Source of the DNA: Halopelagius inordinatus
GTDB lineage: Archaea; Halobacteriota; Halobacteria; Halobacteriales; Haloferacaceae
Direction: 5' to 3'
Length of the DNA stretch: 64,000 nucleotides
NCBI RefSeq assembly: GCF_900113245.1
Contig: NZ_FOOQ01000001.1
Span: forward strand, 744,001 to 808,000
Shown: piece after piece, positions 40,376-50,817 of the stretch
How the letters are laid out: every line of letters begins with the position of its first letter
Position numbering within the stretch: the stretch's first letter is position 1
Made by a program: the position numbers and the translations under genes
The notes under the pieces: generated by a model
The model's input: only the letters and a program-made list of their open reading frames with translations
What the model was told of the DNA's origin: nothing
Databases searched by the model: none

Positions 40376-40972
40376 TCAGAGCGTTCCGATTACCTCCGGC
40401 GTCACCTCGTCGTGCGTGGCGAGGTCACCGCCGTACTCGGACTGGAACGACTCCGCGTCCCCCGCCTCGGAGAACGCGACGAGGTCTCTCCCCATCGAAC
40501 CGACGGCGTCGGAGCCCACGACGTAGGTCACCTCGCTCGCGGCGACGAACGCCTCCGCGTCCGGGTGCGAGGAGAGGACCTGGTCGCCGCCGTCCTCCGT
40601 GACCTCGTACTCGACGGCCGAGTAGTCCGTGACGAAGAACGCGACGTCCTCCCATCCGTCGGATTCGCGGTCGAAGTCGTACTGGTACGCCTCCCACGTG
40701 CTACAGAACCGCGCGGGGTTGTCGTGGCCCTCGGGGCTGTGGTCCCCGTAGAATATCTCGGCGTTCGGTCCGGGGTTCTGCCGGATGTTCATCCCGCAGA
40801 CGTCGCAGGTGGCCCCTTCCGGCACGGTGACCGCCGCCGGGGCCGACGACTCAGAATCCCCCCCGGACCCGAGACAGCCTCCGAGTGCGGCAGTCGCGAA
40901 AGTCACTCCCGCGGCGAGAAACCGGCGGCGGCGGCATCCTACCCGGGACGACTCGCGGAAGCTACTGTCCAT
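40376..40972 (-). CDS. nosL: NosL-family copper-binding lipoprotein
   Basis: A 198-residue lipoprotein with a twin-arginine signal (CRRRRFLAAGVTF) and lipobox LGGCLGS, so it is exported folded and lipid-anchored. The NosL copper motif CDVCGMNI is near residue 58, and the typical second half has AFFVTDYSAVEYEV, VTYVVGSDAVGSMGRDLVAF and FQSEYGGDLATHDEV. NosL delivers copper(I) to the N2O reductase maturation system. It is the first gene of the nosL-D-F-Y unit and ends 2 nt before nosD. Confidence 0.88.
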   Translation of the reverse strand: MDSSFRESSRVGCRRRRFLAAGVTFATAALGGCLGSGGDSESSAPAAVTVPEGATCDVCGMNIRQNPGPNAEIFYGDHSPEGHDNPARFCSTWEAYQYDFDRESDGWEDVAFFVTDYSAVEYEVTEDGGDQVLSSHPDAEAFVAASEVTYVVGSDAVGSMGRDLVAFSEAGDAESFQSEYGGDLATHDEVTPEVIGTL

Positions 40973-41083
40973 ACCGAGAGTTACCCCCTCAGCGCCAAAT
41001 AGAGCGTGGTTCGGCCGACGAATCGCCGTTCGTCCCCGGTGACCACCAGAATCCTTAATCATTAGCCCAGTAAAACTCTCGGC

Positions 41084-42784
<1,701 letters not shown>

Positions 42785-42830
42785 CCGGGGGCACGCGAAC
42801 CGTTTTGACCGGTCCGTCTGTATTGCGGGC

Positions 42831-43970
42831 ATGCATTTCGAACTCACGGAGGCCCAACGCAGTCTCCGCGAGGAGGCGCGGAAGTTCGCACGCGAGGAAA
42901 TCGAACCGCGCGCGAGGGAGTTAGACCGAAGCGAAACGTACCCCGAAGAGATACTCGCGAAACTCGGCGAACGGCGGTACGCCGGACTCACCCTCCCCGA
43001 GGAGTACGGCGGACGCGGCGAAGGATTGGTCGAGTTGGCTCTCGTCGTCGAGGAACTGTCGGCGGCGCTCATGTCCGTCGCCAGTTCCCTCGCGTTGCAT
43101 CTGGGCGTCGCCACCGTCGTCGAACGGTTCGGCACCGACGAACAGAGAGACACGTACCTCCCGGAGATGGCGACGTACGACACCGTCGGCGCGTTGGGCC
43201 TCAGCGAAGCGAACGCGGGGAGCAACAAACTCCAGATGGAGACGCGCGCGCGGAGGGACGGAAGCGAGTGGGTGCTGAACGGCCACAAACAGTGGGTGAC
43301 GAACTTCCTCGACGCGGACGTGGTGTTGACGTACGCCAAAACCGGACCCGACGAGGACGCCCCGCACAACGTCAGCGCGTTTCTCGTCCCCGCGGCGGAG
43401 TTCGAGGTGGAGACGGTGTGGGAGACGCTGGGCGCAAAGAGCGTCAAGTCGCCGCGCGTGACGCTCTCGGACGTCCGCGTCGGCGACGACCGGTTGGTCG
43501 GCGAGGCGGGCGAGGCGTACGTCCAACGCGGCACCGTCCACACGGGCGTCAACGTCCCCGCCCGCGGCGTCGGCATCGCGCGGGCCGCACTCGAAGACAC
43601 GGTCGAGTACACCCGGGACAGAGAGCAGTACGGCGGGACGATAAGCGACTTTCAGGGCGTCCGCTGGGAGGTGGCGAAGATGGCAGAACGCGTGGACACC
43701 GCCCGCTTGCTGACGCTTCGGGCCGCGGACAGAGCCGACAGGGCGGAGGCGGGCGCGGACGTGCGGCGCGAGACGAGCATGGCCAAGATACGCGCGACGC
43801 AGGCCGCGGTGGACAACGCCAACGACGCGGTGCAACTGCACGGCGGCGTCGGCTACACGACGGAGAGAGACGTCGAACGCTACCTCCGGGACGCGCGCTT
43901 GCTCACCATCGCGGGCGGCCCCAACGAGACGCACAAGAACACGCTCGCGGACGCCGTCTTCGATAGCTGA
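42831..43970 (+). CDS. Acyl-CoA dehydrogenase
   Basis: A 379-residue flavoprotein. Family landmarks are VGALGLSEANAGSN near residue 121, NGHKQWVTNFLDADV near 148, YTRDREQYGGTISDFQ near 261 and the C-terminal QLHGGVGYTTERDVERYLRD. At the position of the catalytic Glu of the MCAD type (YEGT), this protein has AGGP, which places it with the GGGT-type subgroup whose catalytic base lies elsewhere or is absent. The substrate is unknown. It follows the mutase gene by about 45 nt and may share its transcript, which suggests propionate or branched-chain acid metabolism. Confidence 0.87.
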   Translation: MHFELTEAQRSLREEARKFAREEIEPRARELDRSETYPEEILAKLGERRYAGLTLPEEYGGRGEGLVELALVVEELSAALMSVASSLALHLGVATVVERFGTDEQRDTYLPEMATYDTVGALGLSEANAGSNKLQMETRARRDGSEWVLNGHKQWVTNFLDADVVLTYAKTGPDEDAPHNVSAFLVPAAEFEVETVWETLGAKSVKSPRVTLSDVRVGDDRLVGEAGEAYVQRGTVHTGVNVPARGVGIARAALEDTVEYTRDREQYGGTISDFQGVRWEVAKMAERVDTARLLTLRAADRADRAEAGADVRRETSMAKIRATQAAVDNANDAVQLHGGVGYTTERDVERYLRDARLLTIAGGPNETHKNTLADAVFDS

Positions 43971-44161
43971 GACGCCGAGCATTCGCGCTCCTCGTCGGTC
44001 GTCGTTCGAGGCGGGCGCGACTGCCGTCTGAGAACGTATCGACGCGAGACGACCATCGATTCCGCGTATCGCCCGCGGCAAAATTCGCAGACGGGACGGG
44101 TATCAGCCGCTGCGGATTGGCATAGATTTATCATGCAGGATTCGGACTATAACCATGACCT

Positions 44162-46141
44162 ATGTCAGACGGTGACGGTGAACTCGAGGCACGGCTAGTT
44201 GAACAGGAAGAATTCGAGCCCTCTGACGAGTTCGTCGAACAGGCGAACGTCTCGGACCCGGGTATCTACGACGAGTTCGAGGAGAACTGGCCCGACTGTT
44301 GGGAACGGGCCGCCGACCTGCTCGATTGGGACGAGGAGTACGAGACAGTTCTCGACGACTCGAACGAACCGTTCTACGAGTGGTTCTCCGACGGAACGCT
44401 CAACGCGTCGTACAACTGCGTGGACCGTCACGTCGAGAACGGCGACAAGAACCGCGTCGCCATCAAGTGGGAGGGAGAACACGGCGAGACGCGGACGTAC
44501 ACGTATCAGGACCTCTACCGCGAGGTCAACGAGTTCGCGGCGGCGCTTCGAGAGATGGGCGTCGAGGAAGACGACGTCGTCACCCTCTACATGCCGATGG
44601 TGCCGGAACTTCCCATCGCGATGCTGGCGTGCGCCCGCATCGGCGCTCCCCACTCCGTCGTCTTCGCGGGGTTCTCCGCGGAGGCACTCGCCACGCGGAT
44701 GAACTCCGCGGACTCCGAGTATCTCGTCACCTGCAACGGCTACTACCGCCGCGGCGACGCTCTCGACCACTTAGAGAAGGCGAACGAGGGACTCGACGAC
44801 GTCGACCACGGCGTCGAAGCCACCGTGGTCGTGGACCGTCTCGGCGACGACAGTTTCGGTCACGACCTGCGGGGCAACCAACACGACTGGGACGAACTCG
44901 TCGACGAACAGCGCGGAGAGCGCGTCGACCCGGTCGAACGCGACGCCGAGGACATGCTGTTTCTCATGTACACCTCCGGGACGACCGGAGAGCCGAAAGG
45001 CGTCAAACACACCACCGGCGGCTACCTCGCGTACACGGCGTGGACCTCTCACGCCGTCCTCGACATCGAACCCGAAGACACCTACTGGTGCTCTGCGGAC
45101 ATCGGCTGGATCACCGGCCACTCCTACATCGTCTACGGACCCCTCGCGCTCGGAACGACCACCGTCATGTACGAGGGGACGCCCGACTACCCCGAGCGTG
45201 ACCGCCTCTGGGACATCGTCGAGAAGTACGCCGTTGACATCTTCTACACCGCGCCGACGGCCATCCGCGCGTTCATGAAGTGGGGCACGGAGTTCCCCGA
45301 ACGCCGCGACCTGTCGTCGCTTCGTTTGCTCGGGACGGTGGGCGAACCCATCAACCCGCGCGCGTGGAAGTGGTACTACAAGCACATCGGCGGCGAGGAC
45401 TGCCCCGTCGTGGACACGTGGTGGCAGACGGAGACGGGCGGGATGATGGTGACGACGCTGCCCGGCGTGGGCAACATGAAACCCGGGTCCGCCGGGCCGC
45501 CGCTTCCGGGTATCGACGCGCGAATCGTCGATACCGAAGGCGAGGAAGTCGAGGCGGGGCGGGCGGGCTACCTCACGGTGAACAAGCCGTGGCCCGGCAT
45601 GCTCCGGACGCTGTACAACAACGACGAGCGGTTCGTCTCCGAGTACTGGGAGGAGTACTCGGACCCCGACGCCGACGAGTGGGTGTACTTCCCCGAGGAC
45701 GGCGCGAAGATAGACGACGACGGCTACATCACCGTCCTCGGGCGCGTCGACGACGTGCTCAACGTCTCGGGGCACCGCCTGGGGACGATGGAGATAGAGT
45801 CCGCCATCGTCGGCGTCGAGGGCGTCGCGGAGGCGGCAGTCGTCGGCGGCGACCACGAGGTGAAAGGCGAGGCAGTGTACGCCTACGTCATCCTCGAAGA
45901 CGGCTACGACGGCGGCGAGGAGATGCGCGGGCGCATCATCGAGGGCGTCGAGGACGCCATCGGCCCCATCGCCCGACCCGAACAGGTCGTGTTCACGCCC
46001 GAACTGCCGAAGACTCGGTCGGGCAAGATAATGCGCCGCCTGCTCGAAGAGATAGCAAACGAGGAGGAACTCGGCGACACCACGACGCTTCGGAACCCCG
46101 AAATCGTCACCGACATCCAATCGAAGGTGCAGGGCGACTGA
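44162..46141 (+). CDS. acs: Acetyl-CoA synthetase (AMP-forming)
   Basis: A 659-residue adenylating enzyme. The nucleotide loop YTSGTTGEPKGVKHTTGG is near residue 272. DTYWCSADIGWITGHSYIVY and DTWWQTETGGMM are the acetyl-CoA synthetase forms of the core motifs. The hinge LGRVDDVLNVSGHRLGTMEIE and the catalytic Lys in KTRSGKIMRR complete it. It activates acetate with CoA and ATP. TTTAT about 28-33 nt upstream indicates a nearly leaderless start. An ATG 7 nt earlier in another frame (MTYVRR) is also possible as first start. Confidence 0.94.
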   Translation: MSDGDGELEARLVEQEEFEPSDEFVEQANVSDPGIYDEFEENWPDCWERAADLLDWDEEYETVLDDSNEPFYEWFSDGTLNASYNCVDRHVENGDKNRVAIKWEGEHGETRTYTYQDLYREVNEFAAALREMGVEEDDVVTLYMPMVPELPIAMLACARIGAPHSVVFAGFSAEALATRMNSADSEYLVTCNGYYRRGDALDHLEKANEGLDDVDHGVEATVVVDRLGDDSFGHDLRGNQHDWDELVDEQRGERVDPVERDAEDMLFLMYTSGTTGEPKGVKHTTGGYLAYTAWTSHAVLDIEPEDTYWCSADIGWITGHSYIVYGPLALGTTTVMYEGTPDYPERDRLWDIVEKYAVDIFYTAPTAIRAFMKWGTEFPERRDLSSLRLLGTVGEPINPRAWKWYYKHIGGEDCPVVDTWWQTETGGMMVTTLPGVGNMKPGSAGPPLPGIDARIVDTEGEEVEAGRAGYLTVNKPWPGMLRTLYNNDERFVSEYWEEYSDPDADEWVYFPEDGAKIDDDGYITVLGRVDDVLNVSGHRLGTMEIESAIVGVEGVAEAAVVGGDHEVKGEAVYAYVILEDGYDGGEEMRGRIIEGVEDAIGPIARPEQVVFTPELPKTRSGKIMRRLLEEIANEEELGDTTTLRNPEIVTDIQSKVQGD

Positions 46142-46170
46142 GCGCCACTCGGCGAAATCGACGGTATAGC

Positions 46171-46180
46171 CGTTTTTTCG
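46171..46180 (+). terminator. Oligo-T terminator after acs
   Basis: Six T in a row (46173-46178) 32 nt after the acs stop, in the short gap to the convergent gene at 46186. Confidence 0.5.
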
Positions 46181-46185
46181 GCCGC

Positions 46186-46425
46186 TCACTCGTCGTTCAG
46201 CCACGCCCGCAGACACGACTCGTCTCGGACGTACTCTCTGACCCTGTCGTCGCCGACGTCGAGAACGACGAGGAGGTGCCTCTCCGAGAGCGACAGTTCC
46301 TCGCCGCTGTACGCGCAGGACTCGACGCGTTCGCCTCCCGGCCGCCACAGGCGATGCGGGGCGACTCGGACTACCGTCGCATCGCGTCCCTTCGGCGAAC
46401 GGCCCGCGTAGTCTGAGAGTGCCAT
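46186..46425 (-). CDS. Small haloarchaeal protein of unknown function
   Basis: A 79-residue protein beginning MALSDYAGRSPKGRD (ATG 46425). Two cysteines (RVESCAYSGEEL and RDESCLRAW) sit 36 residues apart around LSERHLLVVLDVGDD. The pattern recalls small haloarchaeal proteins with a C..C/C..W metal-binding site, but most ligands are missing here. The in-frame upstream extension to 46515 has different composition and is probably leader. Function unknown. Confidence 0.6.
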   Translation of the reverse strand: MALSDYAGRSPKGRDATVVRVAPHRLWRPGGERVESCAYSGEELSLSERHLLVVLDVGDDRVREYVRDESCLRAWLNDE

Positions 46426-46598
46426 TGGTCGCTCCACGCGACGGGACGGTAAGTTGCTTTCTGCCAACCGGTCCGGTGTGCTCTCCTCCCGTCGGGAGAC
46501 GAAAGAGCCCTCCACTTCGAACTCGTGACGTACGTACCCACACCGAAGGTTGCAGCGAACCGCAGTTTTATAGCAATCGTTAATGATACTTCTGGCAT

Positions 46599-48212
46599 AT
46601 GGAGAAACCCCTCCTCGTGACCGACTTTTTGGACCGCGCGCGGCGTCACTACGGAAAAAAGGAGGCCGTCGTGGCGACGACCGGAGAGCGCTACACGTAC
46701 GACGAGTTCGGAGACCGCGCGGACCGGTTCTCGGCGGCGTTGCAGCGATACGGCGTCGAGAAAGGCGACCGAGTCGCCGTCCTCGACCCGAACACGCACT
46801 ACCATCTGGAGGCGGCCTACGGGTCGATGCAGGTCGGTGCAGTTCACACGCCGTTGAACTACCGACTCGTCCCCGCGGACTACGAGTACATCCTGAACGA
46901 CGCGGACGTGGACGTGGTGTACGCCGACTACGAGTACGCGGGGAAGATAGAGCAGATACGCGACGAGGTGCCGACGGAGACGTTCGTCACGAACGACGTC
47001 GAGGCGGTGGAGGGAGACTGGCTCTCGTTCGACGAGGAACTGGAGGCGTCGGCCGACTACGACCGCCCGGAGATGGACGAAGACGACATCGTCACCATCA
47101 ACTACACCTCCGGGACGACGGGTGACCCGAAGGGGGTCTGTCGCACCCATCGAGCGGAGACCATCCACGCCTATCTGGTGTCGATGCACCAGGAGTTGGC
47201 CGACGACGACATCTACCTGTGGACGCTTCCGATGTTCCACGTGAACGGGTGGGGTCACATCTACTCGGTGACGGGTCACGGCGCGAAACACGTCTGCACC
47301 CGCGGCGTCGACGCGGCGGACGTCCTCGACGCCGTCCGCGAGGAGGACGTCTCTTACATGTGCGCCGCGCCGACGGTGTTGAAACTGCTCATGGACCACT
47401 ACGAGGCGGAGGGCGGCGTGGAGACGACGGGGTCGAATCCGGTGCGCGTCGCCACCGCGGGGGCGGCCCCGCCCGAGGCGACCATCCGAACCGTCGAAGA
47501 CGAGTTCGGCTGGTATCTCATGCACGTCTACGGCGCGACGGAGACGGGTCCTCTCATCACCACGTCGCACGCCCGCCGCTTCTTCGACGACGACGACCCC
47601 GAGCGGTTCGACCTGAAGAAACGACAGGGCATCGGCTACCTCGGGACGGACGTTCGCGTCGTGGACGAAGACGGCGAGGAGGTGCCCCGAGACGGTCAGA
47701 CCGTCGGCGAAATCGTCGTCCGCGGCAACCAGGTGATGGACCGCTACTGGAACAAACCCGAGGAGACGGAGACGGCGTTCTCGGAGCGGTTGGACGGCTA
47801 CTACCACATGGGCGATTTGGCCGTCGTCGACGAGAACGGCTTCGTGACGATTCAGGACCGGAAGAAAGACATCATCATCTCCGGCGGCGAGAACATATCG
47901 AGCATCGAGTTAGAGGACACGCTGTTCGACCACGACGCCGTCGGCGACGTGGCGGTCATCCCCGCGCCCTCCGAGGAGTGGGGCGAGTCGCCGAAGGCGT
48001 TCGTCGTCCCGTCGAACGGAGACCCGTCGAACCCCGGCGTGACGGAAGACGACCTCATCGAATACTGCAAGGAGCGCATCGCGACGTTCAAAGTGCCCAA
48101 GGAGATAGAGTTCGTGGCCGAACTGCCGAAGACGGCGACCGGAAAGGTCCAGAAGTACGAACTGCGAGAACGCGAGTGGGAGGACGAAGACCGGATGGTC
48201 GGTCAGGGCTGA
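46599..48212 (+). CDS. Acyl-CoA synthetase (AMP-forming, fatty-acid/alkanoate type)
   Basis: A 537-residue adenylating enzyme with loop YTSGTTGDPKGVCRTH near residue 170, HVYGATETGP near 310, GDLAVVDENGFVTIQDRKKD near 408 and C-terminal Lys in KTATGKVQKYEL. It is of the type annotated as long- or medium-chain fatty acid CoA ligase; the real substrate is open. TTTTATAG about 33 nt upstream marks the promoter. The stop is one base away from the stop of the convergent acetyltransferase gene. Confidence 0.88.
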   Translation: MEKPLLVTDFLDRARRHYGKKEAVVATTGERYTYDEFGDRADRFSAALQRYGVEKGDRVAVLDPNTHYHLEAAYGSMQVGAVHTPLNYRLVPADYEYILNDADVDVVYADYEYAGKIEQIRDEVPTETFVTNDVEAVEGDWLSFDEELEASADYDRPEMDEDDIVTINYTSGTTGDPKGVCRTHRAETIHAYLVSMHQELADDDIYLWTLPMFHVNGWGHIYSVTGHGAKHVCTRGVDAADVLDAVREEDVSYMCAAPTVLKLLMDHYEAEGGVETTGSNPVRVATAGAAPPEATIRTVEDEFGWYLMHVYGATETGPLITTSHARRFFDDDDPERFDLKKRQGIGYLGTDVRVVDEDGEEVPRDGQTVGEIVVRGNQVMDRYWNKPEETETAFSERLDGYYHMGDLAVVDENGFVTIQDRKKDIIISGGENISSIELEDTLFDHDAVGDVAVIPAPSEEWGESPKAFVVPSNGDPSNPGVTEDDLIEYCKERIATFKVPKEIEFVAELPKTATGKVQKYELREREWEDEDRMVGQG

Positions 48213-48213
48213 C

Positions 48214-48963
48214 TCAGAGGTAAGACGAGTCCCAGCGGGTGGCCTTCCGTCGGTTGCCGCAGGTGTTGCACTGGATTCGCCCCATCGTGTCCATCGCCAG
48301 GTCGAAACTACCGTCGTGAGTGCACATCCAGCCGTACCGCCTCTCGCGGCCCTCGTCCGAGTACGCCACCACGAACGGCGACTCGGACCCCCGAGCGGCC
48401 TCGTCGAAGGCGACGAAGACGCGTTCGCCCGCCTCGGTCTCCCGCGTTTCCATCGTCGGGGTGTCGTTCTCGATTGGCTTCGTGTAGACGCGTTCGACGA
48501 ACGTCTCCTCGCCGATGTCGAGTTCTCGGTCCGACCCCCGGGAGAAGCCGTGGTCCTCGTAGAACGTCGCCCCCGACTCGTTCTCGGTCAGCACCCGCCC
48601 TTGGATTCGCTCGACGCCCTCGGCTCTGAGTCGCCGTTCTACCTCCCGCAGCAACCGCGTCCCCAGTCCCTCGCCGCGGTACGCCGGGAGGACGTGGAGC
48701 CAATCTATCTCGCCGACGGACACCTCTCCTTCGTTGACGTAACTCTCGGCGAACGCCACCACCTCCCCGTCGTCCGTCCCCACGACCAGTATCACGTCGT
48801 CGTCGGTTAGCGAATCCGTCACCGTATCGCGGTCGTACCACTCCCTGACCGCGTCCGAGAGCGTTTCTTCGTCGAACGCGTGTCCGTACGAGGCGATGAG
48901 CGACTCGCGGGCGACCGACTGTATCTGTTCGGCATAATGCGTGTTAGCGTCCCGCACATCCAT
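48214..48963 (-). CDS. GNAT acetyltransferase with C-terminal zinc-finger domain
   Basis: A 249-residue two-domain protein. Residues 1-165 are a GNAT acetyltransferase with the acetyl-CoA loop VLPAYRGEGLGTRLLREVER and ATFYEDHGFSRGS. Residues 170-249 form a separate beta-rich domain with cysteines in YGWMCTHDGSF and RIQCNTCGNRRKATRWDS. This domain also occurs alone in haloarchaea (DUF5816-like). The fusion suggests acetylation of a substrate recognised by the zinc domain. The gene is divergent from the Liv transporter operon. Confidence 0.83.
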   Translation of the reverse strand: MDVRDANTHYAEQIQSVARESLIASYGHAFDEETLSDAVREWYDRDTVTDSLTDDDVILVVGTDDGEVVAFAESYVNEGEVSVGEIDWLHVLPAYRGEGLGTRLLREVERRLRAEGVERIQGRVLTENESGATFYEDHGFSRGSDRELDIGEETFVERVYTKPIENDTPTMETRETEAGERVFVAFDEAARGSESPFVVAYSDEGRERRYGWMCTHDGSFDLAMDTMGRIQCNTCGNRRKATRWDSSYL

Positions 48964-49282
48964 GCCGAATGGTAGGGACGTTCGTCACTTCACCTTGCGG
49001 GATGACCCACGGTGTGAAGACGAGTCTCGCCGCCTGCGTCCGACCGTCGGCGTCGTCCGACGCACTCGGCGCGACTCTCGGCGTGGGCGTCGCTTCGCTC
49101 TCGGAGTCGCCCCCGTGGGCGGTTCTACTCGTAGGTGCCGAACGGAGCCGTCTCCCGGATATCGGCCCCGGAATGTTGACCTTATACTACCTATAGGAAT
49201 ATCTACTTATATGGCCGATATTACCAGCCATAAAGGGCATATGTACAAAACGATTATTAACAATCTTATCAGGAGTAGTGTC
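48964..49282. promoter_or_regulatory. Promoter region of the Liv operon
   Basis: No gene in the first 200 bases. CTTATAC (49181-49187) is a TATA element whose expected start falls at ATG 49211. That ATG is in frame with the binding-protein gene and would add 24 residues (MADITSHKGHMY...). AGGAG at 49271-49275 in front of ATG 49283 is a good Shine-Dalgarno sequence for the shorter form. Confidence 0.5.
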
Positions 49283-50695
49283 ATGGCACGGGATAACAAA
49301 TCTCTCCATCGGAGAGACTTGTTGAAGGCTGCTGGTGCAAGTACCGTTGGAATAACCGCGCTCGCTGGCTGTTCCGGCGGGGGCGGCGGCGACGGAGGCG
49401 ACGGTGGCGACGGTGGCGGCGGAGGCGGAGACGGTGGGGGCGGCGGAGGCGGAGGCGACGGCGGGGAGGACTATCCGCCGCTCGGAAACTTCCCCATAGA
49501 GGGCGACACGGCGACGTTCGGGTTCAACGTCCCGCAGTCCGGTCCGTACGCTTCGGAGGGGCAGGACGAACTCCGCGCTTACGAACTGGCGGTCAAACAC
49601 CTGAACAACGGCGGCGGATGGGTGGACTCTCAGTTCGACGACCTGTCGGGCGACGGCGTCCTCGGCTACGAAATCGACTACGTGGACGGCGACACCGCCA
49701 CCGACGCCGACACGGCCCGTCAGTCCGCCTCTCGGATGGTGGAGCGCGACGGGGCGATAATGGTGTCCGGCGGGTCCTCCTCCGCCGTCGCCATCGCGGT
49801 GCAGGGGCTGTGTCAACAGGAGAAAGTCATGTTCATGGCCTGTCTGACGCACTCGAACGATACCACCGGGAAAGACTGCGCTCGGTACGGCTTCCGTGAG
49901 GTGTTCAACGCGTACATGACCGGACAAGCGTTGGCTCCGGTGGTGCGCGACGAGTACGGCGAGGACCTCAAGTTCTACCAGTTGTACGCCGACTACAGTT
50001 GGGGCCAGACCCAGCAGGCGTCGATGGAGAAGTTCATGACCGAGGAGGCGGGCTGGGAACAGGTCGACAGCGTGGCCACTCCGCTCGGCACGTCCGACTA
50101 CTCGACGTACCTCTCGCAGGCGGCGAACTCCGGCGCGGACGTGCTCATCCTCAACCACTACGGCCTCGACGGGTCGAACTCCGTCCAGCAGGCGGTCGAC
50201 GCCGGCATCGACCAAGACATGGAGATTATCGTTCCGCTGTACAACCGGCCGATGGCGGAGGCCGCCGGCGGTGCCATCGAGGACATCTACGGTACCGTCG
50301 CGTGGGACTCGCAGATAGACAACGAACCGTCGAACCAGTTCACGGAGGTGTTCCAGTCCGAGTACGACCGCATTCCCTCCGGGGTGGCACAACTCGCGTA
50401 CGCGCAGACGCTGCAGTACGCCGCCGCCGCCGAACGCGCGGGAACGTTCTACCCGCCCGAGGTCATAAAACAGCTCGAAGGCTACGAGTACGACAACATC
50501 GGCATGGGCGCAGAGACGATGCGCAAGTGCGACCACCAAGCGCAACGCGACGTGCCCGTCGTCAAAGGCCTCTCCTCGTCGGACCAGTCCGACGGCCAGT
50601 ACTACGAACTCGTGAACCTCACGAGCCGAGACGACCTCGGCTACGCCTGCGACGAAGGACCGGCCGCGGAGTGTGAACTCGGCTCCTACGAGTAG
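49283..50695 (+). CDS. Liv-type ABC transporter substrate-binding lipoprotein
   Basis: A 470-residue binding protein of the branched-chain amino acid/amide/urea class. The Tat lipoprotein signal reads LHRRDLLKAAGAS then ALAGCSG. A linker of about 30 residues made almost only of Gly and Asp follows. The type I periplasmic-binding fold begins near residue 75 (ATFGFNVPQSGPYASEGQDE) and contains FYQLYADYSWGQTQQASMEKF. The start at 49283 has a Shine-Dalgarno sequence; an in-frame leaderless ATG at 49211 is an alternative. It heads the Liv operon; the ligand is not evident. Confidence 0.88.
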   Translation: MARDNKSLHRRDLLKAAGASTVGITALAGCSGGGGGDGGDGGDGGGGGGDGGGGGGGGDGGEDYPPLGNFPIEGDTATFGFNVPQSGPYASEGQDELRAYELAVKHLNNGGGWVDSQFDDLSGDGVLGYEIDYVDGDTATDADTARQSASRMVERDGAIMVSGGSSSAVAIAVQGLCQQEKVMFMACLTHSNDTTGKDCARYGFREVFNAYMTGQALAPVVRDEYGEDLKFYQLYADYSWGQTQQASMEKFMTEEAGWEQVDSVATPLGTSDYSTYLSQAANSGADVLILNHYGLDGSNSVQQAVDAGIDQDMEIIVPLYNRPMAEAAGGAIEDIYGTVAWDSQIDNEPSNQFTEVFQSEYDRIPSGVAQLAYAQTLQYAAAAERAGTFYPPEVIKQLEGYEYDNIGMGAETMRKCDHQAQRDVPVVKGLSSSDQSDGQYYELVNLTSRDDLGYACDEGPAAECELGSYE

Positions 50696-50751
50696 ACACT
50701 CACAGCGGAAACTTCATAATCTTTAGACCAAAATTCGCATTCCATACTGTC

Positions 50752-50817
50752 ATGCTAATACAATTCACTATCGGTATCAAGCGGGGATCACGCCCGGCCG
50801 GAGGGGTTCCGGTATGA
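50752..50817 (+). other. Micro-ORF (21 codons) between binding-protein gene and livH
   Basis: Begins MLIQFTIGIKRGSR and ends at a TGA that overlaps the livH ATG as ATGA. Its ATG lies 28 nt after the TATA-like CTTTAGA (50721-50727), so it could be the first start of a leaderless permease transcript. GGAGGGG (about 50800-50806) inside it is the livH Shine-Dalgarno sequence. Confidence 0.4.

Noticed and set aside
42831-43970. Missing catalytic glutamate in the acyl-CoA dehydrogenase (AGGP instead of YEGT)
   Set aside because: A large subgroup of this family has a GGGT-type sequence at this position, so it is not by itself evidence of an inactive or novel enzyme.
44771-46543. 590-codon minus-strand frame opposite acs
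   Set aside because: Antisense shadow; the true minus-strand gene in this area is the small one at 46186-46425.
48969-49196. 75-codon plus-strand frame upstream of the Liv binding protein
   Set aside because: No Shine-Dalgarno sequence or TATA element at the right distance; mixed composition and overlap with the promoter region make it a chance frame.
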